In this document: positions 43,215-54,091 of the stretch, one piece after another
Layout: every line of letters begins with the position of its first letter
Numbering within the stretch: the first letter of the stretch is position 1
Origin: Notospermus geniculatus
Lineage: Eukaryota; Nemertea; Pilidiophora; Heteronemertea; Lineidae
Direction of reading: 5' to 3'
DNA: 64,000 nucleotides
Assembly: GCA_002633025.1 (NCBI GenBank)
Contig: NMRB01000939.1
Location: 185,675-249,674 of the forward strand
Position numbers and translations under genes: made by a program
Notes under the pieces: generated by a model
Seen by the model: the letters and a program-made list of their open reading frames with translations, nothing else
Told to the model about the DNA's origin: nothing
The model's database searches: none

Positions 43215-46200
43215 TCAGTCCAAGCGGACTGGTCGAAAACCAACATACTGCCCATTATTAGAAGGATATTGTTCCCGGATTTTCAATACACAACAAGAGG
43301 GCACAACCCTCCTGTTTCCCTCCCCAAGTTTTCCATGCTGCCACAAAATGTATTGTCTGTAGGCAGTGTGCCTCAGGGTGTCATTGTTGTTTGCATTGTT
43401 GTTCTCTGCAAATGTATCGTTTCTGTTATTAATTGCAATTCTAAGATTGCCGTTGTCAAGAACGTAATTCCGAAACATTTCCGAATTGGAGATACATTGT
43501 CCGTGGGTCCGGCGGCAGCACTTGTCTTCTACTGGTGTTGGCATCTGCCGGCAGTTTCGGCACCTACACCAATGTGGAACTTCGATTGGAGGTCCAGGTG
43601 ATCCGGGGGGAGATGTTGGTGGTCGCCTTTCTAGGTTCCTAAATAATCTCCACTGGGAAGTGTTCTCTCGAAAGAAGCATGCGACCATTAAATTCAGCTG
43701 CTCTCTCTGAAGAAGTCTGATGTAGCTCTGAAAAAAATGATTTTATGAAGATCTGTGAGTAAGCCAAAGTACCAGTACACTCAATCATGGACAAAAGAAA
43801 ATGGACACCATTTTTTCGGGAATTTCTGACAAACTAGGCTGAAAAGAAATATGCACCTATATCGCAAGTAAAATACCTGACTGACTTATATACGGTGTAT
43901 CAAAGGCAAAATGGACAGATGTTTTTCATTTCTGCTTCATTCAATAGCTCCCATCTGTCTTTTGTGCATAATTCTGCTTCGCTTAGATTTTTTCAACCCC
44001 TCTTTTCCCATTTTTTTCAACCCCTCTTTTCCCATTAGTAGACCCTTTTCCTTGGAGGACAGGGTTCCTCTTTTTTAGGCCTTTGTCTTCGTCCATGGTC
44101 TGTTTCTAAATTTTCGTTGGTCAGGTTTTGTAGGTGCTGTTCACCTAGGCTTTCTTTCTTTACTGTTGCCCCTTCATTTCTTATTATCTCTTTCTTCATT
44201 TCTTTTTCTAGGCCTAATTTTTTATCACTTCCTCATTCATTTGTTTAATATAAATTACTCTTACTATAGTCTTGGGGTATTGTACTGTTAGTATAATTAT
44301 ACTGTTAGTTTAATTCCTCCAAGCTACAATGTATATTATACACCCTTCCTTTCAGCCTATTCAAGCCTTACATTCACTAATTACATTTCTGTTAGGTTGA
44401 GCAACCACTTTTTGGGGCTTGTATTCTTTCCTTAATTGCTGTCACGTCCTGTTTGGATGGGATACTTCTAATCTACATTTGGGTTTCAGCTCAGACTGTT
44501 CTAGAGTTTCGGATTGTAAAGTTCCAGCCTGAAGAAGACCCCGGTTGGGGTCGAAAATTCGCAAACACTCTGGAAATTGCCTTTTCATTTATCATATATT
44601 GTGTGTCAATTTTTGTGCTTTTCTCCTCTTTGGATCTTTCGCTTAGATTTTGGGAGGAAATTAAAGCAAAACTGGTGTCCCATTTGCTTTTGTCTAGGAG
44701 TGTACAGTTTATTGTGCACCTCTGAGCCCCAGGAAATTATTGGAATTAAAGTTGCAACTATTTACTTGTGATATGCATGATGTAGGTAAACATTTGCTCA
44801 CCAGTATTCCATCATCGTCATCTTCAGCAGCAGCAACAGCACCACCAACATCAGAATCTGAATTTTGAGGGCTGCCTGACTGACCTTCTAACTGTCCTAT
44901 TTGTTTTGGGGTCCCTTCAACGCTCAATGAAGACACTTCTTCAGCTGGGACAACTGACTTGCGCTGGAGATATATTGCCGAGATTTTCATGTTTTGAAAC
45001 ATATGAATCATATGTTGTCATGAATGACTAGATCAAATGTTACATGTGGCTCAAAATGACACTCATCCAGAGTCGTACGGCATTACCTTCTGTTCTGTAT
45101 TGCAAATGCAAGTACTCATTTATGTTTTCTTTCGAAAATGGCAATGCACGCTTGAAAAGCAGTCTTTCTTGGACAATGTTAGGATGAAAAACAGCCCATC
45201 ACGTTCAAATTCAGTCATACTAACTTTTTTATTGGATTGCCTAGTAGTTCCACGTGGTTTGGAAGTATGTGCTTTAGATCGCTGAAATAAGAAATGTTGC
45301 AATCTATGTGATACCGGTATTCAGTGAGTGATTACTACCAGTAGTTAGTTGTAAGACCAGTTATTTTATACACTACGGTATACAATGTTGTCTGCTCATT
45401 GGGTGTTGCTATACACTGTGACTGTGGCAATCAAAATGTACCTTATTTAATGCAACAATGTTACACAGCAGTTTGGCTGGTTGAGGCCAGCATCTCATAA
45501 GTAAAATGAATGATGACATAGTACATTATTTCTAAACAGAGAAAAAAACAGTTTTGACTTCTTTTATTGTACATTATATAAATGCCCACCTTTCTTTTCT
45601 TCGTAGGGGGTCGTCCCTTTGATCCAGAAGGTCGTCCCTTTGATCCAGAAGGTCGTCCCTTTGATCCAGAAGGTCGTCCCTTTGATCCAGAAGATCTGAC
45701 CTGAAAATTCATTTTACATGTAGATTATATTGAACGGTCGCAGATTTTAAAAGCACAAGGTTATTGCGTGTAAATGAAAGAGTGAACACAGACGAGCAAT
45801 AAAGCTAACCTAACATTTCCATGTTGGCAAAATGTGATTTAAAACTGCATACAATCATGTTGTTCCATATTTCCAGTTCGATCAGGAATACAAAATGACA
45901 TGATACCAAACAAAAACAATACCTCGGGGGCGGACTGTTTAGCAACATCATCGACATGATCATCATCATTACTATTAGCATCATCATCATCATCACCGTC
46001 ACCGTCATCATCATCATCACCATCATCGTCATCATCACCAACCACAGGGAGATTAGTCAAGAACTGGAAAGTACAGTCATAATGATCAACCGAGAAGCAA
46101 AAGGGCCGAGGCCTTGGTGTAAGAGTAATAGGTCTACATGTATGTTCCTCAACATGTGAATTGGTGCAACACAAAGGCCTAGTTACTTTAGGGGCCGTAG

Positions 46201-47982
46201 CAAAAATCAATACGTCAAAAAGAAACTAAAAAATTTAGTTTCTTTTCTGACCCCCCCCCCCCCAGAAACTAAATTTGGCAGATTTTTTGACGTACATATA
46301 ATACATGAAGAGGAAATAGGACCAACCAAAATACCAATGGTCAATCAGCTGATCACCATGTGCTTTTGTTTACAAACAACTGACATGTGACTGAGGCTAC
46401 CCAATCAAAATGGTAGATTTCATCACGTGACCCCAACCAACCCAGTGAACAATGGTGAAGGTCACAGCAGACAGCAAACAAATAATAATAGTTTCGGCCC
46501 AAAAATGGTTATCTTATCTAAGTAAAGCTTGCAATGAAATCAAAAGAGTATTGAACAAAAGACCCAATATGAGCCTCCCATAGTGTCCATCATAGCTTAT
46601 TTCTGTTATTTTAATTAGTCAGACCAGCTGACCAGAAACATCGAAGGCACACACTCATGGAGATGCTGTTTGGCGCAAAGCCAACTCTGGCGTGCACTGT
46701 CGGATGTAGACTATTCACACAAATCGAGTAAATATCTCCATCCTAAAAATGACCAAGACGCGCAAGCTTTATGTCATTGGAAAGGAAATTTCATCAGGAA
46801 TCCAACCAAACAGTTTTTGAGGCGATTTCTTTCCATCCCAGAGAAATAAAACCAAAAGTTCAGGACACTGTAGAAGTGAAAGCTGTCCTCAAGTCGGGAT
46901 TGTTGGCAACTCGCCAGTGCAATCATCATGTTGGTTTGTCAATAAGAATAGTCAAGAAACGATTGTATCCTTAGCAACAAGTAAGTTGATCAAGGTAATC
47001 GACGGCAATATTCGCCGATTCAGCAGCATTTGCCGCGAGTGCGGCGGGGAAATTTGAGCCCCTGTCGGACGCATGCGCGAGAAGTGTCAACTTGCTGGTT
47101 GTCAGAAAAGATCGTCAGAGAGAGAGGAGTTTTGAGTGGCGGGAAGTTCAAATTCAGTTGATTATCAATGTTTTGTGATACGTCAATTTTTTTTGAAAAA
47201 AAACGAAATGACCCCTTGACCCCCTCCCCCCGAACGAAAAATTTCGTTTCTTTTTGACATAGGCCTAGGGCCTAGATATATACTATTTTTGCTACGGCCC
47301 CTTACACTTTACAGCATCATCAAATCTGAAAATCATGAAAATAGACGCCTAATCATGTGACAACCTGGTAGGCCTACAAACAAGACTCAGGGAAAGGTAG
47401 GTAGGCCTAGTAAGGTCAGGAAACGAAATATCTTTAGGCCTACAATGACATGAGATGAGACTATTTGTATCTGTATGCAGCATGCCATAGGCCTAGGCCC
47501 CTAGGCCTACCTAGGTCTGCTAGGCTACAACCATCATCATGACCATTGATTGTCATTGACAACCTAGGCCTAGGCCTAGGCCTACACTCCTCCCTCTCAT
47601 GATGATGGGGTTGATGATACTGACATCGGTAGCCATGGTAACAATAACAATCCATGCCTAGTCTATGAGTAGTAGGCCTACCGGTAGGCCTGGCATGATG
47701 ACAGACATGACTTACACAACATTCCTGGTCTTCCTTCCAACTATTTTCTGATTCCTCTAGCAGGAACTCAGAATCCTCGTCCTCGAGCTCAGCAGTCAGC
47801 TCGAGCCTATTATTACACTGGGGCTGCAAACGCGTCCCACAAGTACACGCACTATGGCACACAGTGCCAGACGACAAACAGGGACACGATCCCCGTTTGC
47901 CATCCTTCCTATTGCAAAGATTTCGACACCTGCAAATTGTGGGATCGTGGGACCAATGTGTCGGAGTTGACCACGCAGCCAT
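43215..47982 (-). CDS. Second Kolobok gene: CXC-like plus P2X7 'ballast'-like protein
   Basis: Six exons inferred on minus, all in phase 0: 47982-47716, 46063-45923, 45700-45590, 45281-45225, 44963-44802, 43706-43215, giving about 409 residues. Exon 1 holds a Cys-rich block (CRCRNLCNRKDG, GSCPCLSSGTVC, CHSACTCGTRLQPQCNN) like tesmin/TSO1 CXC domains, which bind DNA. Exon 2 is an Asp-rich acidic tract. Exon 3 encodes four SGSKGRP repeats and PTKKRK. Exon 4 is basic (KPRGTTRQSNKK). Exon 6 has HWCRCRNCRQMPT, CCRR, AYRQYILWQHGKLGEGNRR, VVPSCCVLKIREQYP and GQYVGF, the zinc-binding C-terminal domain known from P2X7 receptors, here without a channel. The linkage of exons is inferred from strand, phase and spacing. 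Function in transposition is unknown. Confidence 0.65.
44080..44576 (+). repeat. Dispersed repeat, copy 2, ending in a hammerhead-like motif
   Basis: Pyrimidine-rich text matching 1-605 in its last 150 bases. It lies in an intron of the CXC/P2X7-like gene (opposite strand), between the exons at 44963-44802 and 43706. Confidence 0.55.
44522..44576 (+). ncRNA. Hammerhead-ribozyme-like motif, copy 5
   Basis: The best copy for the core: stem I TTCCAG / CTGGAA (44522-44527 with 44570-44575), CTGAAGA (44529-44535), stem II GACCCC-GGTT-GGGGTC (44537-44552) and GAAA (44553-44556). Stem III is partly lost (AATTCGCAAACACT), with C before TGGAA at the cleavage position. Confidence 0.55.
45601..45692 (-). 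repeat. 21-bp tandem repeat, four units, in a coding exon
   Basis: Four copies of GGTCGTCCCTTTGATCCAGAA (plus-strand reading) encode SGSKGRP on the minus strand. Each ends in GRP, the core of an AT-hook, so the array may bind the minor groove of AT-rich DNA. Confidence 0.85.
46191..47301. mobile_element. 1.1-kb element with TTA duplication in the Kolobok
   Basis: GGGGCCGTAGCAAAAAT is mirrored by ATTTTTGCTACGGCCCC, with TTA at 46188-46190 and 47302-47304. A 3-bp TWA target and G-rich ends fit PIF/Harbinger. AAAGAAAC and GTTTCTTT blocks and C-runs lie inside each end. It lies within intron 1 of the CXC/P2X7-like gene and carries no transposase frame. Confidence 0.75.
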
Positions 47983-48450
47983 CGTTTCCCCAATAAATAT
48001 CTCGCCACTGCACTACACTCCCGGGACTACACTCCCCTATGGCACATTCAAGGTACTTACGTGAGATCTATGTTGTATATACCATGTATACTACAATACA
48101 AGTCGAGCCTGCTACACACACTTGTAATACCATGTTTACCCAGGCTCATTACGTTCTCAGCGGGGAATATCGATGATAGGATTACATGCGCAATAGGCGA
48201 CCTGCGCACGTGTGGAGAATGAAACAGCGGCAGTGCGGAGATTGGCATTTTGGTTCACAAAGCAGCCGCTAGGGAGCCCTAGCGGCGGATTCAGAAACCA
48301 AACTGCGAGGATTGTTGCCCTAGCGGCGGATTGTGGCACCAAAATGCGAAGGTTGGTGGTGTTTGCGCGCGAGACCAGTGGCGCCGGCTGGTTATAGCTA
48401 TATGGTACTAATAGTAGCCTAATAGCCGGTTCCCTCTAGAGTCCCTTTAA

Positions 48451-48691
48451 TGCAACAATTTTCATGTTTACAAGGGTGAAAAGTTATATTTGGTAAATTA
48501 GTATAACACACAACACACAGTTCCTCATCCGGTTCTATAAATAAATTTCTTATGTCATAAAGAGCAGAATCTTCATGCATTGTGCGTTCAATAAACGTTA
48601 ATGTTGTATGGGATCGTGATTCTTGTAAACGTCTTACATTCTCAAATAATATTTGGTGTTCTGGTTCAATTTGGTTCTGGTTGTCCCCCAT
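48451..48691 (-). pseudogene. N-terminal part of the Polinton RING-finger gene
   Basis: Starts in TAAATG (reading minus). An acidic N-terminus of about 60 residues (MGDNQNQIEPEHQ) leads to the first RING ligands: CVVC, then CKHENCC. The Kolobok begins immediately after, so translation would run into its end and stop (KGTLEGTGY). The rest of the finger is at 34105-34307. RING proteins are usually ubiquitin ligases; in a virus-like element this could modify host proteins, which is inference. Confidence 0.8.
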
Positions 48692-48770
48692 TTATTTAGC
48701 AGAAAAATCCTGAAAGCCGAAGGAACCGCTAGCGAAGCAAAATCCTACTTAAACCGAGTCAGGATCACTA

Positions 48771-49847
48771 CCAGCTAGCACAGGTGCCTTGGCCCAAGGT
48801 TGGCATACACCCGGCAAGACCTGGCAAGACCTGGCACCAGGTATGCCTGGGCATGGCCAGGGCTGGCCCATGCCTGGCTCGACTGAGATATTCTGAATGA
48901 GATTGCCAAGGCAAGGCCAAGGCTGGCCCAAGGCTTGTTCCACTGACACAGGTGAAGAGGACTTGCCAGACCTGGACCAGGACTGGCCCAACATTGTCAA
49001 TGAACTTAACCTGAAACTGACGACTTCTCTTTAACCAGTCTTAAATCCTTAAAAAACGATTCATTTCTAAGATGATAGTGAAATTAAATGTATAACAATC
49101 CAGAAAGTCGATGTCAATCTGCTAAAAACATCAGAAAGTATTTCCACAAAAGATGTCAAAATCACGTGGAAAAGACATCAACGTACTTCAAATGCTAATC
49201 TTAATAACAAATTATAGAATAAAAAATATGGCGAATAAAAACTATAAGAATGTTGCCTCCTCCTATACCAACATGGTAACAACATATTTTTGTACAATAA
49301 ACCTCGCTCAGTATTTTTGTGGGGTGTCAAGTTTTTGGAAATGATGCCTCATTACACCACACATATCAACAAGTTTTATTTGAATGAAATCCCGGACCCC
49401 TACATACTATACTATTTATGGTAACTTGAATGTTACGGCTTACTCAGCCTAACAGAGTCCCCTGATCAGGGTTTTTTGATCGCCAGGAGTCACCCACTCC
49501 TGGCTCCTCTTCAACCACTCAGTGGTTGAAAAGGAGCAAAGCAAAAACCCAAGTTGGGATCTTGCTCTGTTCAGACCTTGCAAAAACATGTCTAATATCC
49601 AGTTCTTTGCCATCATTGGGCCAGCCATGGTTCTGCAGTGGATACCAGGTTCATGCCAGTTCTTTGCCATCCTTGGCCCAGCCATGGCAAGTCTGCCATT
49701 AGCAAGGCTGGGCCTGGCCTGGCACCACCTGGCTCTGGGCTGGCAAGCCCGGGCATTGGCTTGGCATGCCAACCTTGGCCCAGTCCAGGCATGACTTTTG
49801 TGCCAAGCTTGGGCCGAGCCTGGCCCAATGCCTTTGTGCTAGCTAGG
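48771..49847. mobile_element. 1.1-kb TA-flanked element at the polymerase 3' end
   Basis: CCAGCTAGCACA at the left and the complement of CCTAGCTAGCACA at the right, with TA at 48769-48770 and 49848-49849. Both ends are packed with GCCAAGG, CCAGGC and TGGCCAGG half-sites in alternating orientation (48790-49000 and 49610-49830). It replaced the polymerase stop codon: beyond the element the polymerase frame stays open for a few codons to its own TAA. Confidence 0.75.
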
Positions 49848-51345
49848 TATAGTCTATAAAAGCTTCGTAATAAGTTCCGTATGGTATTGTTGTTTTACCA
49901 TCACCTAAAATAAATATTTTATCATCAAACGGATTTAAACTTCTTTTATTTACTTCCTCAACATACATGTTATGTTTTTCTGATCTCAAAGTTCTCATGT
50001 CATGACTGAATTTTTTACTATCATGTAGTGAAGTAGAATAATCTTCAAATGTTATATGTTTTTTAACTACATGTTTGCTTAATCCTTTTAGTTTTTTAAC
50101 TTCCTCATTTTTCTCTGTCTTGTAAGCATACATCTTACTTCTCAATGCTATAAATTCTGTCATTTCTTCACCGGCTAATTCATCCTTAAAATAACCTGGA
50201 ACTTTCTTTTTACTTGTATCATGCGAATGTTCTTTCGAATAATTGCTGAAATCGAAATGATCTTTTAAATTGGTTAAATCCTTAACTAAATCATCCGTTT
50301 TCAGCTTTAGTACAAACGAATCGGTATCCTGATAGAGTAATTCTATATTTTTCTCACCGAAATATGGTTGTAAAGTTTCATAATAAAATTTATACATTAA
50401 TAATTTTGATAATTCTAAAACTGTTGCTCCAATGTAAATAGGTTTATCAAATCTTATTGATGTTTTTCTCATTAGAATTGCGCATAGATCTTGATCAAAT
50501 ATTATTTTTGAATCAAACTTAGGATTACTTTGAAGTTTTAAAGCTCTTTCATTTTCGCTAACTAATTCCACATCTTTTCTATTTCTGATATTTTCACAAG
50601 TTTTTCCATAAAATGCGTTATTCATTAATTTGAAAGAGTCCTTTTCAAAATCTGTAGTTGCCTGCATTCTTTGTTTGGTATTATGGTCTATGTAATCTGA
50701 TAACCATTTTCTTTGTTGAAATTCTATAATGTAATGAACTTTCTTTAAAATCATTCCTTGTTGTAAATAGAATTGTAGATTTCTGTAATGTACAATGTAA
50801 TTTATTTTATCTTTTTGAGTTAGTATCAATTTATTTACTTTTGGTCTTTTTTCTTCACCTAATACTTCTTTTTGGTAATCACTTAATTCATCATCTGGTA
50901 TAAATAGTGGTTCCGGGCAATATGGAAAATTTAGGGATTTAAATTTAATCGAAGTTGGATATTCTAAATCTACTTCAAAAAAATATCCTGTAGGAGAATC
51001 TTCGGGAATGCTTAAAATCTGTTCTTTTGTTACTGTAAAATCTGGGATATATTTTTTGAAATTTTTTTCGGGGAGATTTTGCATCATTGCCCAACCATAT
51101 AAATTATTTGCATCGACGTATAGTAGTTTATGATGTTCATCAGCTTTAACATATCTTGTTCCCATTATTCCAGATATTCCTCCTCTTATTGCTTTTTCAA
51201 ATGTTAATAAAGTATCATAATCTGTTAATAAATCTAAATTTATATCCGTGTATTTTAAACCAGCTTGCCAAGTTAATCCAGGACAAGAATAACAATGACA
51301 GGGGTCAATTTCAAAATATTTTAGATTAATTCCCTGAAGCTCTCG
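49843..51345 (-). pseudogene. Polinton DNA polymerase B, C-terminal part (frameshifted)
   Basis: Contains the polymerase palm and fingers of protein-primed family B enzymes: motif A YVDANNLYGWAM (about 51120-51085), motif B LMNNAFYGKTCENIR (about 50640-50595) and motif C YQDTDSF (about 50335-50315). The frame is continuous from about 51340 through ATG 51165, so that ATG is only the first Met after the break. A one-base discrepancy at 51330-51345 separates it from the N-terminal part. The last codons come from the inserted element at 48771-49847. Confidence 0.92.
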
Positions 51346-53263
51346 AATAAATCTGTTAATAACAAAACGTCTGATTTTAAGTACAAATCTATAAATTCTC
51401 CATGATTATTTATTTTGAAGTGATCCCATATTTTTTTAGCACTTTGATATACCTCAATTGGTTGCATTTCATTTTTAAGATCATCATAAAACATTTCATG
51501 AGTTAAATTTGTTTCGTTGTAACTTTCAAAAGAATCATAAAATGAATATGGAACAGCACCTTTTTTCCTTAGTAATTTAAAATCTTCTTCATTGGGATAA
51601 GCTTGTCTTGTTATCTTGAAATCATCATCAACCATTGATTTTGTACAGCTATCTAAACTACCTTGTAAAAATCTATATGAATCTAAAAATCTCAAACATC
51701 CAAATTGGAATGAAATGTAACATTCTGCAGTTTTAGCTAGTAGTTTAACCTGTTTGTCAGTCTTTTTAGTAAGTGTTTTTATGAATAGATGTGCATCGTA
51801 GTTACTAAGGTTATGAAAGAATATGGGTACAAAATTGATATTTCTCGCTTTTAAGTTACATTCATTGTGAGCTGCTCCACGAAATTTTCCATTATAATGA
51901 TCATGATCGCGAACAATCTTCGCAGCTGCCGCCGTTCCACGATATAAAGTTTTCTTACAATAGTAACATTCTTTTGAATTTCTAAATTCTTGTTCTTCTT
52001 CCGGTGTTAAGTTCATTTCGATTTTTGTGTTTAAAAGATTTGAAAATCTTTTTTCCATTGTAATCAACCAATCACAAAATACTTCAACAACATCTGGTCC
52101 TCTATAACATGAATATTCACTTTGGTATAAATTTGGATAATCTGAATGTACATAACAACCAACAGCAGATGCGATTTGTGATTTTAGTTTCTTAGTTTTC
52201 AGAACGACTTCATCGACGCTACGCTGTTCGTCTTCTTCAAGTGTGGGCTCTGGTTGGGTTGGCACTTCGTGGTTTATTGATTCAAAATCCGCATAAAGTA
52301 CAAATGGTACTTTATTTTTAAAATGATAATTTTTAAACTTCCGTGTTGAATATTTCTCGATTGGCATTTTTACTTCACAATAATCGTGTTCGCCACATTT
52401 CTTTTTATGCTCAATTAAAGTTTCTATTCTTTCAAAAGCATTCATGCATCGCCTGCATAAATGTGATTCATGTTTTTGGTTTGTTCTAAAAAACAGATTT
52501 ATGTTTTTTAGATACATATAATGCTCCTGGTAGTATAAAATGTCAATAACGTCATCATCATCGAAATTCTTTGAAAGATAAAGTGGTTCTAAAGAGTAGT
52601 CTAAAATAATAATTTTTTTAGTTTCCAAACCGAAAACATTTATTTTTAAATTATTTTCTTTTTCAATTTTTGGTATATCTTTTATCATAACTGGAAAATT
52701 ATCAATTTTTATTTCATTTTGATATTTTTTGTAAGAATATATACTACTAACATTATTTACAGGTGGAAATTTAGCTGCTAATAAAGCCCACAGAAAACAT
52801 TTTTGGGGGACACCGTCTTCATCGCTAGTTTTTACATTATTTTCTTTTAAGAATTGAACTTCGCATGATAAGCTTATTTTAAAACGTTTATTTTTTACGT
52901 ATGATAAGAGTTGAATAAATTTTTCTTGGTACTCTTTTACATCTTTTGATTTTTTATCGTTTCTTAACTGCATTGAAACATAATTTCCCATCTTACCAAA
53001 TTGTTTAATAATTCTTAAACCGTCGGGGATTTGATTTATTTCCAAACGAGTTAAACCACTAGGTGGCAGCTGTTGCGATGATTGTTGCCGTGGTTTTCGT
53101 TCTTTAAAATCACTTGAAATGTACTTCGGTAATTCTTCAAATAATTCTTTAGTTTCTTCTTGTCTTGAATCAATTCCTGGTAATTCTTCAAATAATTTTC
53201 TAGTTTCTTGTCTTTCTTGGCCTCTTAAAATATCTCTTCGAATTTTTGGAGTATAAAGATTAA
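51321..53263 (-). pseudogene. Polinton DNA polymerase B, N-terminal and exonuclease part
   Basis: Contains a Cys/His zinc block (CRRCMNAFERIETLIEHKKKC), the exonuclease I motif (LYADFESIN), a treble-clef block (CYYCKKT, VRDHDHYNGKFRG) and the exonuclease II region (FFHNLSNYDAHLF), then SDVLLLTDLFESF. These are the usual N-terminal features of Polinton polymerases. The open frame extends to a Met at 53333 inside a TTAA-flanked insertion. The native start lies beyond that insertion and overlaps the end of the upstream zinc-finger gene in another frame. It ends at a frameshift stop at 51321. Confidence 0.92.
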
Positions 53264-54091
53264 GGTGGCGGGGGTGACTAGCCCGGCGCATTCTCCCGCT
53301 GAATATGGAAATGATTTGAATGAATTTATTCATGCGCTCAAGCGCAGTCGGTCACAATCATAGCCTGTTTCAATATTTGCCAAGTGTAATTCTTAGGCAT
53401 GTTGGGCCCGGAATGGTATTGCGCAATACCTCTTTCGACGCCTTTCCATTAGGCCACGCCGTTCCCTAACAATAGCTCTATCGTCGATGATTTTTGAACA
53501 GACTTCATCCGAACGTGACGAACTCCACACGCGTTCTTCATTACCATAACAAAGGGCTCGCGGGGAAAGTTGCGGACTTTCTCACAAATTTTCACGAGCG
53601 ATTTCTTTTTTGTGCGTGGATCGATGGTCAATCTGATTTCGAATATGATCTGGAAAAAACTTCTTCTAAGGCCGTTCCAGCCCCGATTTTTGAATTTCAG
53701 ACGAAAACACCCAAAATTATTCAGTTTTCTGTTTTGACCCTTTTCAGACCACTAATTAAGCAATTGCTAATTAGTTATTTCAATTTTGAAAAATCGGGCC
53801 TCGAACGACCCTAGAACTCGCCATGCTGCATCCATCACTACCTAAAATCCGGTCATTTGGAGCCGGCTGTACCCGTCATCGCCTCTGAAAACTTCATCTG
53901 GGACTTGCCATTGTTCAGGAATAAAGTTACATAATCAGTCAATTATTGTGCAGTTTTTCAATTCGGAGATCTGAAACAATCCATAAACTCACAAATTTCG
54001 TTGGCAAAATAAACTTCGGTCGTAACACATTCGTGCAATTCAATTTCAAAACGGACCTCAATTGGATGCGTTCACTATCTCCCCCGCCACC
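53264..54091. mobile_element. 828-bp TTAA-flanked element at the polymerase start
   Basis: GGTGGCGGGGG at the left is mirrored by CCCCCGCCACC at the right, with TTAA at 53260-53263 and 54092-54095. It splits the junction of the zinc-finger gene and the polymerase gene, detaching the polymerase from its start. The first TTAA happens to preserve the stop codon of the zinc-finger gene. No transposase is encoded. Confidence 0.85.

Larger units (their letters stand above)
34308..48446. mobile_element. 14.1-kb Kolobok DNA transposon nested in the Polinton
   Basis: The ends are AGGGACTCTAGAGGGAAC inverted repeats (18 bases) with TTAA duplicated at 34304-34307 and 48447-48450. The transposase has the D-D-E blocks of the Kolobok superfamily, which targets TTAA. 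Two genes converge: transposase on plus (36169-41342) and a CXC/P2X7-like protein on minus (47982-43215). At least four later insertions lie inside. The element cut the Polinton RING gene. Confidence 0.88.

Noticed and set aside
45805-46210. Met/Val/Ile-rich and Ile-rich open frames on both strands
   Set aside because: They are other-frame readings of the GAT/ATC repeat that encodes the Asp-rich exon of the CXC/P2X7-like gene.
49449-49859. Ala/Pro/Gly-rich open frames on both strands
   Set aside because: They are translations of the GCCAAGG/CCAGGC half-site array of the inserted element.
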